Of a stretch of 64,000 nucleotides of DNA, positions 33,323 to 42,775 are shown one piece after another. Location of the stretch: contig NZ_JAJFAX010000002.1 of the NCBI RefSeq assembly GCF_019710475.1, positions 496,001-560,000 of the forward strand, read 5' to 3'. Both the position numbers and the translations under genes were made by a program. This DNA comes from Glycomyces sp. TRM65418. Lineage in GTDB: Bacteria > Actinomycetota > Actinomycetes > Mycobacteriales > Micromonosporaceae. Position 1 is the first letter of the stretch, and every line of letters starts with the position of its first letter. The notes below the pieces were generated by a model. The model had not been told where the DNA came from. It did not search any database and saw nothing but the letters and a program-made list of their open reading frames with translations.

Positions 33323-34165
33323 ATGCCCTCTGAGATCCAGACGCTCGGCAGCCTGCTCCGTACCTGGCGTGAGCGGATCGACCCTCAGGAGGTCGGTATC
33401 GCCGGGGGCGTCCGGCGCAGGGCGAAAGGGCTCCGCCGCGAAGAGCTCGCCTCGCTCGCGGGGGTGAGCACCGATTACGTCGTCAGGCTCGAACAAGGGC
33501 GGTTCCGGACGCCCTCGGCGCAGGTCGTTTCCGCGCTCGCCCGCGCGCTGCGCTTGTCGGGCAGCGAGACCGAGCTGCTCTTCCGCGCCGCGAACCACCT
33601 GCCTCCAGGTTCGACCACCATCGACGACCGCGTGCCGCCCGCCGCGCAGCGGCTCGTCGCACGGATGTCGGACCATCCCCTCGCGGTCTTCACCGCGGAC
33701 TGGACACTGCTGCACGCGAACCCGCTGCTGTGCTACCTCTTCGACCTCCCCTCGCCGGCCGAGGCGATCGGCGAGAACCTGGTCGTGCGAACCTTCGTCG
33801 ACGAGATCTCCTCGCAGATCGCCACGCCCGCAGGGGGAGACGAGACGTTCGAACGGGCGCTGGTGGCCGACCTGCGGCTCTCGGCGACCGAACTCGGCGA
33901 CGACCCGACCTTTCAGTCCCTCGTCACCACGGTGCGAGCCAAGAGCCCCCGCTTCGCCGAGCTCTGGGACGAGGGCCGCGCGGCCCCGCACCTGAGCATG
34001 GCCAAGACCGTCCACAATTCACACGTCGGCGACCTGGTCATCGACTGCGACGCGCTCATGGTCGTCGGTTCCAACGTCAGGCTCATCGTCTGCTCGGCCC
34101 TGCCCGGGACGCCCGACGCGGAGAAGCTCGAAGCATTGCGCGCCAGGGCGAACCGGTCGGAATGA
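33323..34165 (+). CDS. helix-turn-helix regulator with MmyB-like ligand domain
   Basis: 280 residues. XRE domain with LGSLLRTWRERIDP, RAKGLRREELASLAGVSTDY and VVRLEQGRFRTPS. The C-terminal two thirds are the MmyB-like PAS-related domain (HPLAVFTADWTLLHANPLLC, SPRFAELWDEG, IDCDALMVVGSNVRLIV), which in a Chloroflexus homologue binds a fatty acid. Such regulators usually control an adjacent oxidoreductase. Here the convergent aldo/keto reductase gene is the closest, but they are not divergent, so the target is uncertain. Confidence 0.9.
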   Translation: MPSEIQTLGSLLRTWRERIDPQEVGIAGGVRRRAKGLRREELASLAGVSTDYVVRLEQGRFRTPSAQVVSALARALRLSGSETELLFRAANHLPPGSTTIDDRVPPAAQRLVARMSDHPLAVFTADWTLLHANPLLCYLFDLPSPAEAIGENLVVRTFVDEISSQIATPAGGDETFERALVADLRLSATELGDDPTFQSLVTTVRAKSPRFAELWDEGRAAPHLSMAKTVHNSHVGDLVIDCDALMVVGSNVRLIVCSALPGTPDAEKLEALRARANRSE

Positions 34166-34166
34166 G

Positions 34167-34197
34167 CGCCGCCCGGCCGGAGCGCGGCCGGGCGGCG
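34167..34197. terminator. bidirectional hairpin terminator
   Basis: A perfect 13-bp stem CGCCGCCCGGCCG with its complement and 5-nt loop, directly after the XRE stop and before the convergent AKR stop. Confidence 0.75.
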
Positions 34198-34214
34198 TCG
34201 CGTCGAGAGCGGGA

Positions 34215-35126
34215 TCAGGCTGCGGGCGTGAACGGTTCGACCTCGTCGAGCCGGGCCAGATCCTCGGCGTCGAGCGTGATGCGGCCGACCGCCAGGTTCT
34301 CGTCGAGGTGCGCGATCGAGGCGGTCCCGGGGATGAGCAGCATGCGCTCGTAACGGGCGAGCAGCCAGGCCAGCGCGACCTGGGAGGCGGTGGCGTCGTG
34401 CTTCCGGCCGACCGCGTTCACGTGCTCGTCGGCCGCCAGGCGGTTCGGGCCGCCACCGCCGAACGCCGAGCCGAGCGGGAAGAACGGCACGAACGCGATG
34501 CCGTGTTCCCGGCACAGTTCCACGATGTCGTCGTCGGCGCGGTCGAGGATGCTGAAGGCGTTCTGGACGCCGACCGCCCCGGCGGCGATCGCGGTCCGCA
34601 CGCCGGCGAGGCCCGCGTTCGAGATGCCGATCATGTCGATCTTTCCTTCGTCGCGGAGTTCGTTCAGCGCCGCGAGCTGGTCTTCGAGGGCGGGCTCGGC
34701 GACATCGGGGTGGTCGCGTTCGAAGCGGCGCAGGTTCACCAGGTCGAGCCGTTCGACCTGCAGCGAGCGAAGGTTCTCCTCGACCTGGCGCTTGAGGTCC
34801 GCCGGATCTCCGGCGGGCAGCCAGGCGCCGCGTTCGTCGCGGGCTCCGCCGACCTTGGTGGCGAGGACCAGGCCCTCGGGGTAGGGGTGGAGCGCTTCGC
34901 GGATCAGGTCGTTGACGACGTCGGGGCCGTAGATCTGCGCGGTGTCGATGTGGTCGACGCCGGAGTCGACGGCGTGACGCAGGACGGCCTTGGCGTTCTC
35001 AGGGTCGGCGGGCGGTCCGAACACGTTGGGGCCGGCGAGTTGCATCGCGCCGTAGCCGATCCGGTTGACGGTGAAGCGGCCGAGGTTCGCGGTGGCGCTC
35101 GTGGTGGTGCTGGTTTCACTGGTCAT
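34215..35126 (-). CDS. aldo/keto reductase
   Basis: 303 residues. AKR landmarks: INRIGYGAMQL-type start (VNRIGYGAMQLAG), DHIDTAQIYG (catalytic Asp/Tyr), LATKVGG (Lys) and IGISNAG. The His usually found in LHR-type motifs is replaced: VNLRRFERD. The C-terminal cofactor part is LLIPGTASIAHLDENL. The substrate is unknown. Members of this group act on aldehydes and quinone-like compounds. The start follows the extended Thr/Ser-rich N-terminus, and no clear ribosome site is visible. Confidence 0.85.
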   Translation of the reverse strand: MTSETSTTTSATANLGRFTVNRIGYGAMQLAGPNVFGPPADPENAKAVLRHAVDSGVDHIDTAQIYGPDVVNDLIREALHPYPEGLVLATKVGGARDERGAWLPAGDPADLKRQVEENLRSLQVERLDLVNLRRFERDHPDVAEPALEDQLAALNELRDEGKIDMIGISNAGLAGVRTAIAAGAVGVQNAFSILDRADDDIVELCREHGIAFVPFFPLGSAFGGGGPNRLAADEHVNAVGRKHDATASQVALAWLLARYERMLLIPGTASIAHLDENLAVGRITLDAEDLARLDEVEPFTPAA

Positions 35127-35571
35127 GGCACGACGGTAGGTCGGTCGGCCGAGGTCTTCCAGAGAAGGCTTTTCGTGGGAACGGCTTTCCCATCTCAAGC
35201 CTGTCCCGAATCTCGACCGTTGCGGAGTCCGCAGGCAACCCGATCGGGTGTGGGAAGGCGAGGCGTAATGGGGATGATTTCGCATCGAGACCGAGCGCGC
35301 CGAGTTCGCCTTGGAACTCGGCGGTCCGTTCACGACTCGCGGCCAGGCGGGCGATGAGGACGCGGCTGTGGTCGATTGCGGTCCGGATCGCGGCGGCGAG
35401 CGCATCGACTGAGGGCGCGCAGGGCTCCCTCCGAAGGGGTGGCGACTGCGGTCAGCTGAGAGGAGATCGGGCAGACCATGGGTGCGCTCGCCGCCCGCGG
35501 CACGGAGCCCCCGCGCCGCTTTCGTTCGGTCCCATAGCGACCGGGCCGCCGCGAGACGGTCCGCGCCCGCT
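35127..35571. other. intergenic stretch, no gene recognised
   Basis: 445 bp. A short minus-strand frame (35412 leftward to about 35280: DALAAAIRTAIDHSRVLIA, then RLAASRERTAEFQGELG) has coding-like codons. It has no start codon and runs into low-quality sequence, so it may be a gene remnant. Otherwise nothing is recognised. Confidence 0.4.
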
Positions 35572-35802
35572 TCACTCGCCGCTGACGTACTCCGGCCACT
35601 TGCCCGGGTTGAGGTGGTAGGCGACCAAGGCGTTCGCGTGGCCGTGTCCGAGGCCGTGTTCCGTCTTGAGCCAGTCCACGAGCGCCTTGTGCCCGGTGGC
35701 GTCGCTCGCCTCCAGGTCGCTCATCCAGTCGGCGATCGGGCGCCCGTAGGTCTTCTCGATGGACGGGAAGTACGAGGTCGGGCCCTTCGGTCGCGTCGCC
35801 AT
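35572..35802 (-). CDS. DUF4287 domain-containing protein
   Basis: 76 residues, AAGGAA about 7 nt before the ATG. The sequence shows the DUF4287 pattern: YFPSIEKTYGRPIADWM, then LVDWLKTEHGLGHGHANALV and a short tail. Members are small soluble proteins of unknown role, common in actinobacteria. Transcribed alone. Confidence 0.85.
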   Translation of the reverse strand: MATRPKGPTSYFPSIEKTYGRPIADWMSDLEASDATGHKALVDWLKTEHGLGHGHANALVAYHLNPGKWPEYVSGE

Positions 35803-36083
35803 GTCGTTCCTTCGCTGGTAGCAGGTGATTCGGTCGTCGGCCCGATCCTCGTCGAGGATCGGGCGCTCGCACCTGTATCGACGACCGTGGCCATACGGAT
35901 TCATCGTCCTGTGACGCTCCGCACGCCGATAATCGTTCCGCGCGCTCGCTGCGCCTGCGATGCTCTCCGACCGCTCCCGCCAGGCACTTCCGCCTCGGGT
36001 CTCACTCCGTTGGCGGTTGACTACGCGCCGTTCCGGCTGCGATACTCGGCGCCTTGGTCTCCTGCCGAAACGAGGCGATGGCA

Positions 36084-37223
36084 ATGGCCCACATCGAGGA
36101 GCACCGCGAGGAATGGTTCAAGATCCTCGACGGCTACCCCGAAGACGAGCACCCGGACCCCGAGAACCGCTTGGCGGTCGAGACCTCCTGCTCCGGGTTC
36201 CTGGGGAACATGTGGACCCGCTCCAGCATCCCGGAGGTCCAGGGCGTCTCCCTCCCGGAGCTGGAGATGGTCTTCGTCCAGTACTACCTGAACAAGGGCG
36301 ACCGGTTCTCGGCCGCGATGCTCGCGGCCATGACCGAGCTCGCCGACGCGCCCGGCGGGCGCCGGGCGGCGACGAAAGCCGTTGAGCGTCTGAGCGCGCA
36401 AGGCGTCGACCCGCCGTCCTGGTACGGCGAGGAGCTGAAGATCGATCAGTGCTGGAAGGCCGGCGACGTCTACGGGGACCAGCTGACGTTCTTCTGCTCC
36501 TTCCACGCCCCCAGCGGGGACCACGCACTCTCTTACACAGTGGACTACTCGGAGTACCACTTCGACATGGTCGTGGACTGCGACGCCACGGACGACATCG
36601 AGCGGATGCTCGAACTGCACCGCGTCCGCAACGCGAAGTTCCCCGACCGGCTCTTCATGCCGGTGGAGGCCGACCCGGCCGAGTTGATCCCCGGCACGCA
36701 GCGCTCCATCGAGGACTGGGACCTGTTCTGCGTCGAGGGCGACCCGACGCTGCTCGCGCCCCGGTTCCTCATGCTCCGGGAGCTGTGGAAGAGCCGGATG
36801 CGGCTGTTCCCGCAGATCGACGCCGAGGAGGTCCGGCAGCCGACCGAGGAGGAGCTCTCGCTCTTCGCCTCCGGCTTCGTCAACCACCTGCTCGGCCAGT
36901 TCGAGCTGGAGGCCGCGCATTTCGAGGCGATCCGGGAGCTGTGCTGGTTCCACGGCTTCAACGGCCCGAAGATCAGCCCCACCCGCGCGTTCGTGTTCCT
37001 GGAGCGGTACATGCCCGCCAAGTACGAGCCGGACGACCCGGTCGTGGAGGCGGTGCGGGAGCTGTTCGTCCCGTTCCTGCGCTGGACGGCCACCGCCGCC
37101 GACCTGAAGCCCGAGGCCTGGCCGTATCTCAAGGCCAAGGCCGAGCACCTGCTCAAGTCGTACCCGAACTGGGCGGCCAAGGACCCCGACATCGCGCGGT
37201 TCCCGCGTCCCCGATCGCTTTGA
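36084..37223 (+). CDS. hypothetical protein, 379 residues
   Basis: The second of two close ATGs (36078, 36084) is chosen because GAGG lies 8 nt before it. The protein is soluble and acidic, with no signal or membrane helix and many Trp and Tyr residues. Examples are HEALSYTV-like FHAPSGDHALSYTVDYSEYH and LCWFHGFNGPKISPTRAFVF. I do not recognise the family. It is followed by a perfect terminator palindrome and stands alone. Confidence 0.75.
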   Translation: MAHIEEHREEWFKILDGYPEDEHPDPENRLAVETSCSGFLGNMWTRSSIPEVQGVSLPELEMVFVQYYLNKGDRFSAAMLAAMTELADAPGGRRAATKAVERLSAQGVDPPSWYGEELKIDQCWKAGDVYGDQLTFFCSFHAPSGDHALSYTVDYSEYHFDMVVDCDATDDIERMLELHRVRNAKFPDRLFMPVEADPAELIPGTQRSIEDWDLFCVEGDPTLLAPRFLMLRELWKSRMRLFPQIDAEEVRQPTEEELSLFASGFVNHLLGQFELEAAHFEAIRELCWFHGFNGPKISPTRAFVFLERYMPAKYEPDDPVVEAVRELFVPFLRWTATAADLKPEAWPYLKAKAEHLLKSYPNWAAKDPDIARFPRPRSL

Positions 37224-37237
37224 GCGACAAGGCGAAA

Positions 37238-37261
37238 GGCGGGCCGCAGCTGCGGCCCGCC
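37238..37261. terminator. palindromic terminator
   Basis: Perfect palindrome GGCGGGCCGCAG/CTGCGGCCCGCC 14 nt after the hypothetical gene, between convergent genes. Confidence 0.7.
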
Positions 37262-37292
37262 TCCGGGTGTCCCCTGGTTGCGACAGCGGCGC

Positions 37293-38078
37293 TCAGCGCT
37301 TGTTGAAGTTCTTCTTCGCGACGACGTAGCCGAGCAGGGCCAGGGCCAGCGACCAGGCGACGGTCAGCGCCAGGTCCTTGCCTTCGACGGCGGTGCCGGC
37401 CAGCAGGCTCCGAGTCACCTCGATGAACGGGGTGAAGGGCTGGTAGTCGGCGAAGTACTGCAGCGCCGTGGGCATCGAGTCGGTGGGCACGAAGGCCGAG
37501 CCGAGGAACGGCAGGATCATCAGGAACATCGGCGAGTTCGAGGCGCTCTCGACGCTCTTCGCGGTGATGCCGAGCGCGACGGTGAGCCAGATCAGGCCGA
37601 ACGAGATCAGGGCTATGACGCCGACCAGGCCGAGCCAGTCGAGGGCGTCCGCTTCGGGGCGGAAGCCGAGGGCCACCGCGACGCCGAGGACGACGGCGAT
37701 CCCGAGGAACGACTGGATCATCGAGCCGAGCACGTGGCCGGTGAGGACCGAGACCCGTGCGATCGACATGGTGCGGAAGCGGTCGATGATGCCCTGGGTC
37801 ATGTCCATGGCCACACCGATCGCGGTGCCCTGCACCACGCCGGCGATAGTGATCATCAGCATTCCGGGCGTCACGTAGGCGAGGTAGGCGTCGCGGCCGC
37901 CGGTCATGCCGCCGAGGCCGTCGCCGAGGGTCCCGCCGAAGACGAAGACGAACAGGAGCAGGAAGACCACCGGCATGCCGATGAGCATGACCGTCAGGGA
38001 CGGATAGCGCTGCATGTGCTTGAGCTGGCGGCGGAGCATGGTGGACGTGTCGGTCAGGGCGTAGCCGAGGGTGCTCAT
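37293..38078 (-). CDS. ABC-2 type transporter permease, DrrB-like
   Basis: 261 residues with six hydrophobic segments. The N-terminus ALTDTSTMLRRQLKHMQRYP, followed by MPVVFLLLFVFVFGG and the later ASNSPMFLMILPFLGSAFVP block, is the DrrB (daunorubicin resistance) family pattern. It forms an exporter with the ATPase encoded 37 bp upstream. The exported compound is unknown, and no biosynthetic cluster is near. Confidence 0.88.
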   Translation of the reverse strand: MSTLGYALTDTSTMLRRQLKHMQRYPSLTVMLIGMPVVFLLLFVFVFGGTLGDGLGGMTGGRDAYLAYVTPGMLMITIAGVVQGTAIGVAMDMTQGIIDRFRTMSIARVSVLTGHVLGSMIQSFLGIAVVLGVAVALGFRPEADALDWLGLVGVIALISFGLIWLTVALGITAKSVESASNSPMFLMILPFLGSAFVPTDSMPTALQYFADYQPFTPFIEVTRSLLAGTAVEGKDLALTVAWSLALALLGYVVAKKNFNKR

Positions 38079-38115
38079 CGAGCTTTCTCCTTGGAAGTCG
38101 TTGCGGGCGTTCGAG

Positions 38116-39060
<945 letters not shown>

Positions 39061-39560
39061 GATGCCTCGTCTTTCGGGTCTTGGCGGTGGGTGTCGTTCG
39101 GCGGCTCGGTCGGTTCGGTGGACCTCGCCGGGCATGTGAGTACTGTGGCCGGGGCGGCTGACACGGCGCTGACACCGGCCTGACGCGTTCGCGGCGCGGC
39201 TGTCAGGGAGCGCGGCGGCGGGTAGAGCGTGAGCACGAGTCCCAGGTCGAACACGGTTTCACCTCGCATATTCTGTGCATTGTGGACAGACAGCGAGCAG
39301 GGGTCCGCCCGTCGTCATGGTCGGTTCGAAGGTGCGCGCGGCCGCTCGGCGGTCGCGGTTCGCCGTGCGATCCGCCCTGCGGCGGTCGCGGTCGGGTGCG
39401 CGTGCCGCTCGGGAGCGAATCGCGGTTCAGAACGCGGTCCGCTCGGCGGCGCGGTCGGTGTCAGTGGCGCGATCGGCCGTTCGGCGGGCGCGGTCGATCA
39501 CCGGCTCGGGGCCGGGAGTGCTTGCGGTGCGGTGGTGTCGGGGCCGAGCGGCCTACGGGT
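39061..39560. other. intergenic stretch with regulatory repeats and degenerate CGGTCG-rich sequence
   Basis: 500 bp. The part next to drrA holds the CTGAC repeats. From 39300 to 39520 the sequence is a degenerate run of GCGGTCG/GCGCGGTC units, open in several frames but without gene-like codon pattern. No gene is supported. Confidence 0.55.
39158..39186 (-). promoter_or_regulatory. three heptamer repeats at 11-bp spacing upstream of drrA-like gene
   Basis: CTGACAC (39158), CTGACAC (39169) and CTGACGC (39180), each exactly 11 bp apart, lie 98-126 bp before the ABC ATPase start. Heptamers with 4-bp gaps, one per DNA turn, are the pattern bound by SARP-type and PhoP-type activators. Confidence 0.5.
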
Positions 39561-40079
39561 CTAGATGTCGAGGTCCTGGACCGGCGGCGCTTCGGCGGTG
39601 GCCGCGACCAGGTCGTACAGCTCGCTCGGGATCTTGGCCTTGAGCTCTTCGAGCGTCTCGACCACTTCGAGGCTGGCCTCGCCGGTCGTCGTCACGTAGG
39701 TCTGCTCGCCCAGGCCGAGGTGCTTCCTCCAGCCGGTCACGCTGGCCGCGTGGAGGTAGTCCGGCGTCTTCTCGGTGTGGATCACGAACTTGCCCGACCG
39801 CGAGCGGTACACGCGGTAGAACTCGGCCTTGATCTCGTCCGAGCGGATCCATTCGCCGAGCTTCACGCCGATGAAGCGCTGACGCCGGCGCTTGCGGCCG
39901 GTGCCCGGGCCGACGGGGACGGTGATCTCCTCGTAGCCCTCCAGCCGTCCCTCCTCGGCGTCGACGTAGTGCTTGAGCGCCGTCGAGATCGCCTTGGAGA
40001 GGTTGCCGCCCGCGAGTTCCTGGGCCCGTGAGTAGAGCGGCAGGTCCTTGTCGGCGACGTAGATCGTCTTGTTGGGCAT
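39561..40079 (-). CDS. EXLDI family protein
   Basis: 172 residues. MPNKTIYVADKDLPLYSRAQ, ELAGGNLSKAISTALKHYVD, VGPGTGRKRRRQRFIG and LEELKAKIPSELYDLVAATA match the EXLDI family from end to end. The C-terminal tag reads QDLDI, so the Glu of E-x-L-D-I is Gln here. The N-terminal part resembles a ribbon-helix-helix DNA-binding segment. Family function is unknown; it is often found near DrrAB-type exporters, as here. AGGAGG lies unusually far (about 13 nt) from the ATG. Confidence 0.88.
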   Translation of the reverse strand: MPNKTIYVADKDLPLYSRAQELAGGNLSKAISTALKHYVDAEEGRLEGYEEITVPVGPGTGRKRRRQRFIGVKLGEWIRSDEIKAEFYRVYRSRSGKFVIHTEKTPDYLHAASVTGWRKHLGLGEQTYVTTTGEASLEVVETLEELKAKIPSELYDLVAATAEAPPVQDLDI

Positions 40080-40115
40080 ATCGGCATCTTAACCTCCTTC
40101 CAGGGGCCGTCCTCG

Positions 40116-40154
40116 GTATACGTAGAGAATATACGTATACGTAGAAGGATGCAA
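40116..40154 (-). promoter_or_regulatory. EXLDI gene promoter with GTATACGTA operators
   Basis: On the minus strand: -35 TTGCAT (40149-40154), 17-bp spacer, -10 TATTCT (40126-40131). Overlapping this are the direct repeat GTATACGTAGA (40116-40126 and 40135-40145) and the palindrome TATACGTATA (40130-40139). The promoter should be under tight repression; the regulator may be the EXLDI protein itself. Confidence 0.65.
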
Positions 40155-40198
40155 GCCCGGGTCCCGGTTTTTTCTCCAGGGACGCCGAAGGGCGGTCC

Positions 40199-40231
40199 GC
40201 GTCGCTTCGCGGAACCGCCCTGACGTGCGTT
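40199..40231 (-). terminator. terminator of spo0M-like gene
   Basis: Stem AGGGCGGT-CCGCG with its complement, one unpaired A and a 6-nt loop, 44 nt downstream of the Spo0M gene. Confidence 0.55.
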
Positions 40232-40274
40232 CTCATCGCATCCTGTCGGAGGAGGGCCCGGCAGGATCGGGGGG

Positions 40275-41051
40275 TTAAGCGTCCTTCTGGGCCAGCAGCT
40301 GCGTCAGCTGGGTCTTCACGGTCTCGGTCACGTCGCCCGGCTCGGCCGTCGGCAGCGTGAACCGGATCGTCGAGTTCAGGTCCGGGGCCAGCAGCTCGGC
40401 CGAGTTGTCGGCCGCCAGCACCACGTCCGTGTTCGCCTCGCCGACCACGAAGACGACCTCGAGCTCCTTGACGCGCCCGTGGAACTCGCCCTCGGTCGCC
40501 CAGAACTCGACCTCCTGGTAGAACGGCACGGTCGCGCCCTGGATCGTGCCCGCCTCCAGGTCGGTCTCCTGGAACGCGAAGCCCAAGGCCTCCAGTGCTT
40601 CCCAGACCGCCTTGTGCACCGGCAGCGCCTCCACGGTCAGCCAGTCCAGGTCGCCCTTGTCCAGGGCCTGGTCCAGCGACAGGTGCGTCGAGACGCCGAG
40701 CTTCATGCCGCCCACCATCGGGCGGCCCTCGACGTAGTTGAACGGCGTCTCCCAGGGCACCTGGACCTCGAACGGGATCGGGTGGGCCGTGCCCTTCGTC
40801 AGGTCGAACTTCCCGGAGATCTCCGAGCGGAAGTAGTCGTGCACCACGCCGGGCGTGTCCTCGCCCTTGCTGTCGTCCTCGACCAGGGCGGTGAACTCGA
40901 TCTCGACGCTCTCCACGGCGGCGTCCACTTCGGCGCCGGAGATGCGCACCTCGCCCTTGAGGACCCCGCCGGGCACGACGTGCTTCTCGTGCAAGAGCGT
41001 GTCGACTTGGATGCCACTACCGAGCATGGCCTTGAGCTTGCTGAACACCAT
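40275..41051 (-). CDS. Spo0M/SpoOM sporulation-control family protein
   Basis: 258 residues, AAAGGAA 8 nt before the ATG. Arrestin-like fold: VDTLLHEKHVVPGGVLKGEV, SGKFDLTKGTAHPIPFEVQV, PWETPFNYV, then LSLDQALDKGDLDWL. The length is normal. Spo0M affects sporulation in Bacillus and occurs widely in actinobacteria, where its role is not settled. The protein is cytosolic and acidic. Transcribed alone. Confidence 0.92.
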   Translation of the reverse strand: MVFSKLKAMLGSGIQVDTLLHEKHVVPGGVLKGEVRISGAEVDAAVESVEIEFTALVEDDSKGEDTPGVVHDYFRSEISGKFDLTKGTAHPIPFEVQVPWETPFNYVEGRPMVGGMKLGVSTHLSLDQALDKGDLDWLTVEALPVHKAVWEALEALGFAFQETDLEAGTIQGATVPFYQEVEFWATEGEFHGRVKELEVVFVVGEANTDVVLAADNSAELLAPDLNSTIRFTLPTAEPGDVTETVKTQLTQLLAQKDA

Positions 41052-41281
41052 TGGGGCGGTTCCTTTCGGGGAGGATCGCAGGTACTACGAGGTCACGGAC
41101 GAGGAGGGAACGCGAACAGGGGCATCCGCATCGTATCCCGGATGCCCAGGCCACCGCGTGACAGCTACCCGACTGCGCGTCGACCGCCATGGGGGACAAA
41201 AGGAACCAAACGGACCGTGCGGCGGACCCGAACGCGACCGGACGAGGCCCCCGGCGGTGAACCGCCTGCGGCAGAAGGGGA

Positions 41282-42577
41282 CTACTCGCCGCCGTGCTTC
41301 TGGATCACCGGAATCGCCGGATCGCCGGGGGAGAGCTTCAAACCCTCCCAGGGAATCGAGATGAGGCGCTGGCGCAGCAGTTCGCGCGACTCCTCCAGCG
41401 TCGGCTGGTCCACGAGCACGCCGCCGCGGAAGAGCGGCACCTGGAGCCGCTTGTCGCCCGGCAGCGACTCCGGCTCGCCCTGCGACACCACGACCTCCTC
41501 GACCGCGGTGCCCGTCGGCTTGTGCCGGCGCACCGCGACCTTGCGGCCCCCGTTGGTGCTCTTGTGCTCCGAGCGCTTCGCGACCGGGCGTCCCTCCACT
41601 TCGACCAGCTTGTACACCAGTTGCGCGGTCGGCGCGCCCGAGCCGACCACCACGGCCGTGCCCGCCCCGTAGATGTCCACAGGGGCCGCCGCCAGCGCCG
41701 CGATCGAGAACTCGTCGAGGTCGCCCGAGACGACGATCTTGGTGTCGTGCGCGCCCAGCTCGTCGAGCAGCTCCCGGGCCCCGGTCGCCATCACGTCCAG
41801 GTCGCCCGAGTCGATGCGGATGGCCCGCAACCGCGGACCGGCCGCCTCGATGGCGTTGCGGATGCCCTGCGTGATGTCGTAGGTGTCCACCAGGAGGGTC
41901 GTGTCGGTGCCGAACGCGTCGACCTGCGCCTGGAAGGCGGCCAGCTCGGACTTGTGGAGGAGCGTGAACGCGTGCGCGCTCGTGCCCGAGGTCGGCACGC
42001 CGAACCGGCGGCCGGCCTCCAGGTTGGAGGTGGCCGCGAACCCGGCCAGGTACGCGGCGCGGGAGGACGCGATGGCCGCGGCCTCGTGCGTGCGCCGGGA
42101 CCCCATCTCCAGGATCGGACGGCCGCGCGCGGCCGTGACCATGCGGGCGGCGGCGCCCGCGACCGCGCTGTCGTGGTTGAGGATCGAGAGCGTCAGCGTC
42201 TCCAGCAGCACGCACTCGGCGAACGTGCCGGTGATGGTGACGATCGGGGACCCGGGGAAGTACAGCTCGCCCTCGGCGTAGACGTCGATGTCGCCGCCGA
42301 AGCGGTAGTCGGCCAGCCATTCGGCCGTGGACTCCTTGATGACCTTGCGGGAGGTGAGGTCGTAGAGGTCGGACTCGTCGAAGCGGAAGCGCTCGATGGC
42401 CTCGCTGAGGCGGCCGATCCCGGCGACCACGCCGTAGCGGCGGCCGGTGGGCAGGCGGCGCCCGAACACCTCGAACACGCACGGCGTCTGGGCGGTGCCG
42501 TCGCGGAGGGCCGCTTCGAGCATCGTGTACTCGTAGTGGTCGGTGTACAGGGGCGTGCGCGGGAGCGTGACGGACAT
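41282..42577 (-). CDS. pncB: nicotinate phosphoribosyltransferase
   Basis: 431 residues. It makes nicotinate mononucleotide from nicotinate and PRPP in NAD salvage. Landmarks: TPLYTDHYEYTMLEAALRDG, FEVFGRRLPTGRRYGVVAGI, GSRRTHEAAAIASSRAAYLA, GTSAHAF (with the active-site His), AIRIDSGDL and the phosphate site DIYGAGTAV. The ATG lies 7 nt after a TACGCT -10, so the message is leaderless. In M. tuberculosis pncB1 lies in the same neighbourhood as mec-cysO-cysM. Confidence 0.95.
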   Translation of the reverse strand: MSVTLPRTPLYTDHYEYTMLEAALRDGTAQTPCVFEVFGRRLPTGRRYGVVAGIGRLSEAIERFRFDESDLYDLTSRKVIKESTAEWLADYRFGGDIDVYAEGELYFPGSPIVTITGTFAECVLLETLTLSILNHDSAVAGAAARMVTAARGRPILEMGSRRTHEAAAIASSRAAYLAGFAATSNLEAGRRFGVPTSGTSAHAFTLLHKSELAAFQAQVDAFGTDTTLLVDTYDITQGIRNAIEAAGPRLRAIRIDSGDLDVMATGARELLDELGAHDTKIVVSGDLDEFSIAALAAAPVDIYGAGTAVVVGSGAPTAQLVYKLVEVEGRPVAKRSEHKSTNGGRKVAVRRHKPTGTAVEEVVVSQGEPESLPGDKRLQVPLFRGGVLVDQPTLEESRELLRQRLISIPWEGLKLSPGDPAIPVIQKHGGE

Positions 42578-42584
42578 ACGGGTG

Positions 42585-42590
42585 AGCGTA
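42585..42590 (-). promoter_or_regulatory. -10 box (TACGCT) for leaderless pncB message
   Basis: TACGCT on the minus strand, 7 nt before the ATG. The divergent mec gene uses an identical box at the same distance. Confidence 0.6.
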
Positions 42591-42762
42591 ATGCACTTCA
42601 GGACCGGCTTCCAGGCCAGAACGGACTGCCGCCGCCCCGCTCCCCCGCTCGGGCCGGGCGGGGGAGGGGTGCTCACACCCGTCTCTTTATTCCCCTCCGT
42701 CGCAGGTAGGGAGGCTTGTCTCACGCTCTGAGCGAGGGTTTCTGGCCCGGCGACGCCGCGTG

Positions 42763-42768
42763 TACGCT
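42763..42768 (+). promoter_or_regulatory. -10 box (TACGCT) for leaderless mec message
   Basis: TACGCT exactly 7 nt before GTG 42776, with no ribosome site. This fixes the start codon. Confidence 0.6.
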
Positions 42769-42775
42769 TGCTTGC

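Noticed and set aside
35280-35412. Minus-strand peptide DALAAAIRTAIDHSRVLIA... as a gene
   Set aside because: Codon use looks coding over about 40 codons but there is no start, no ribosome site and no continuation; noted only as a possible remnant.
39300-39560. Open frames through the CGGTCG-rich stretch after drrA
   Set aside because: Several frames are open at once, with low-complexity Arg/Ser/Ala products; this is typical of degenerate GC repeats.
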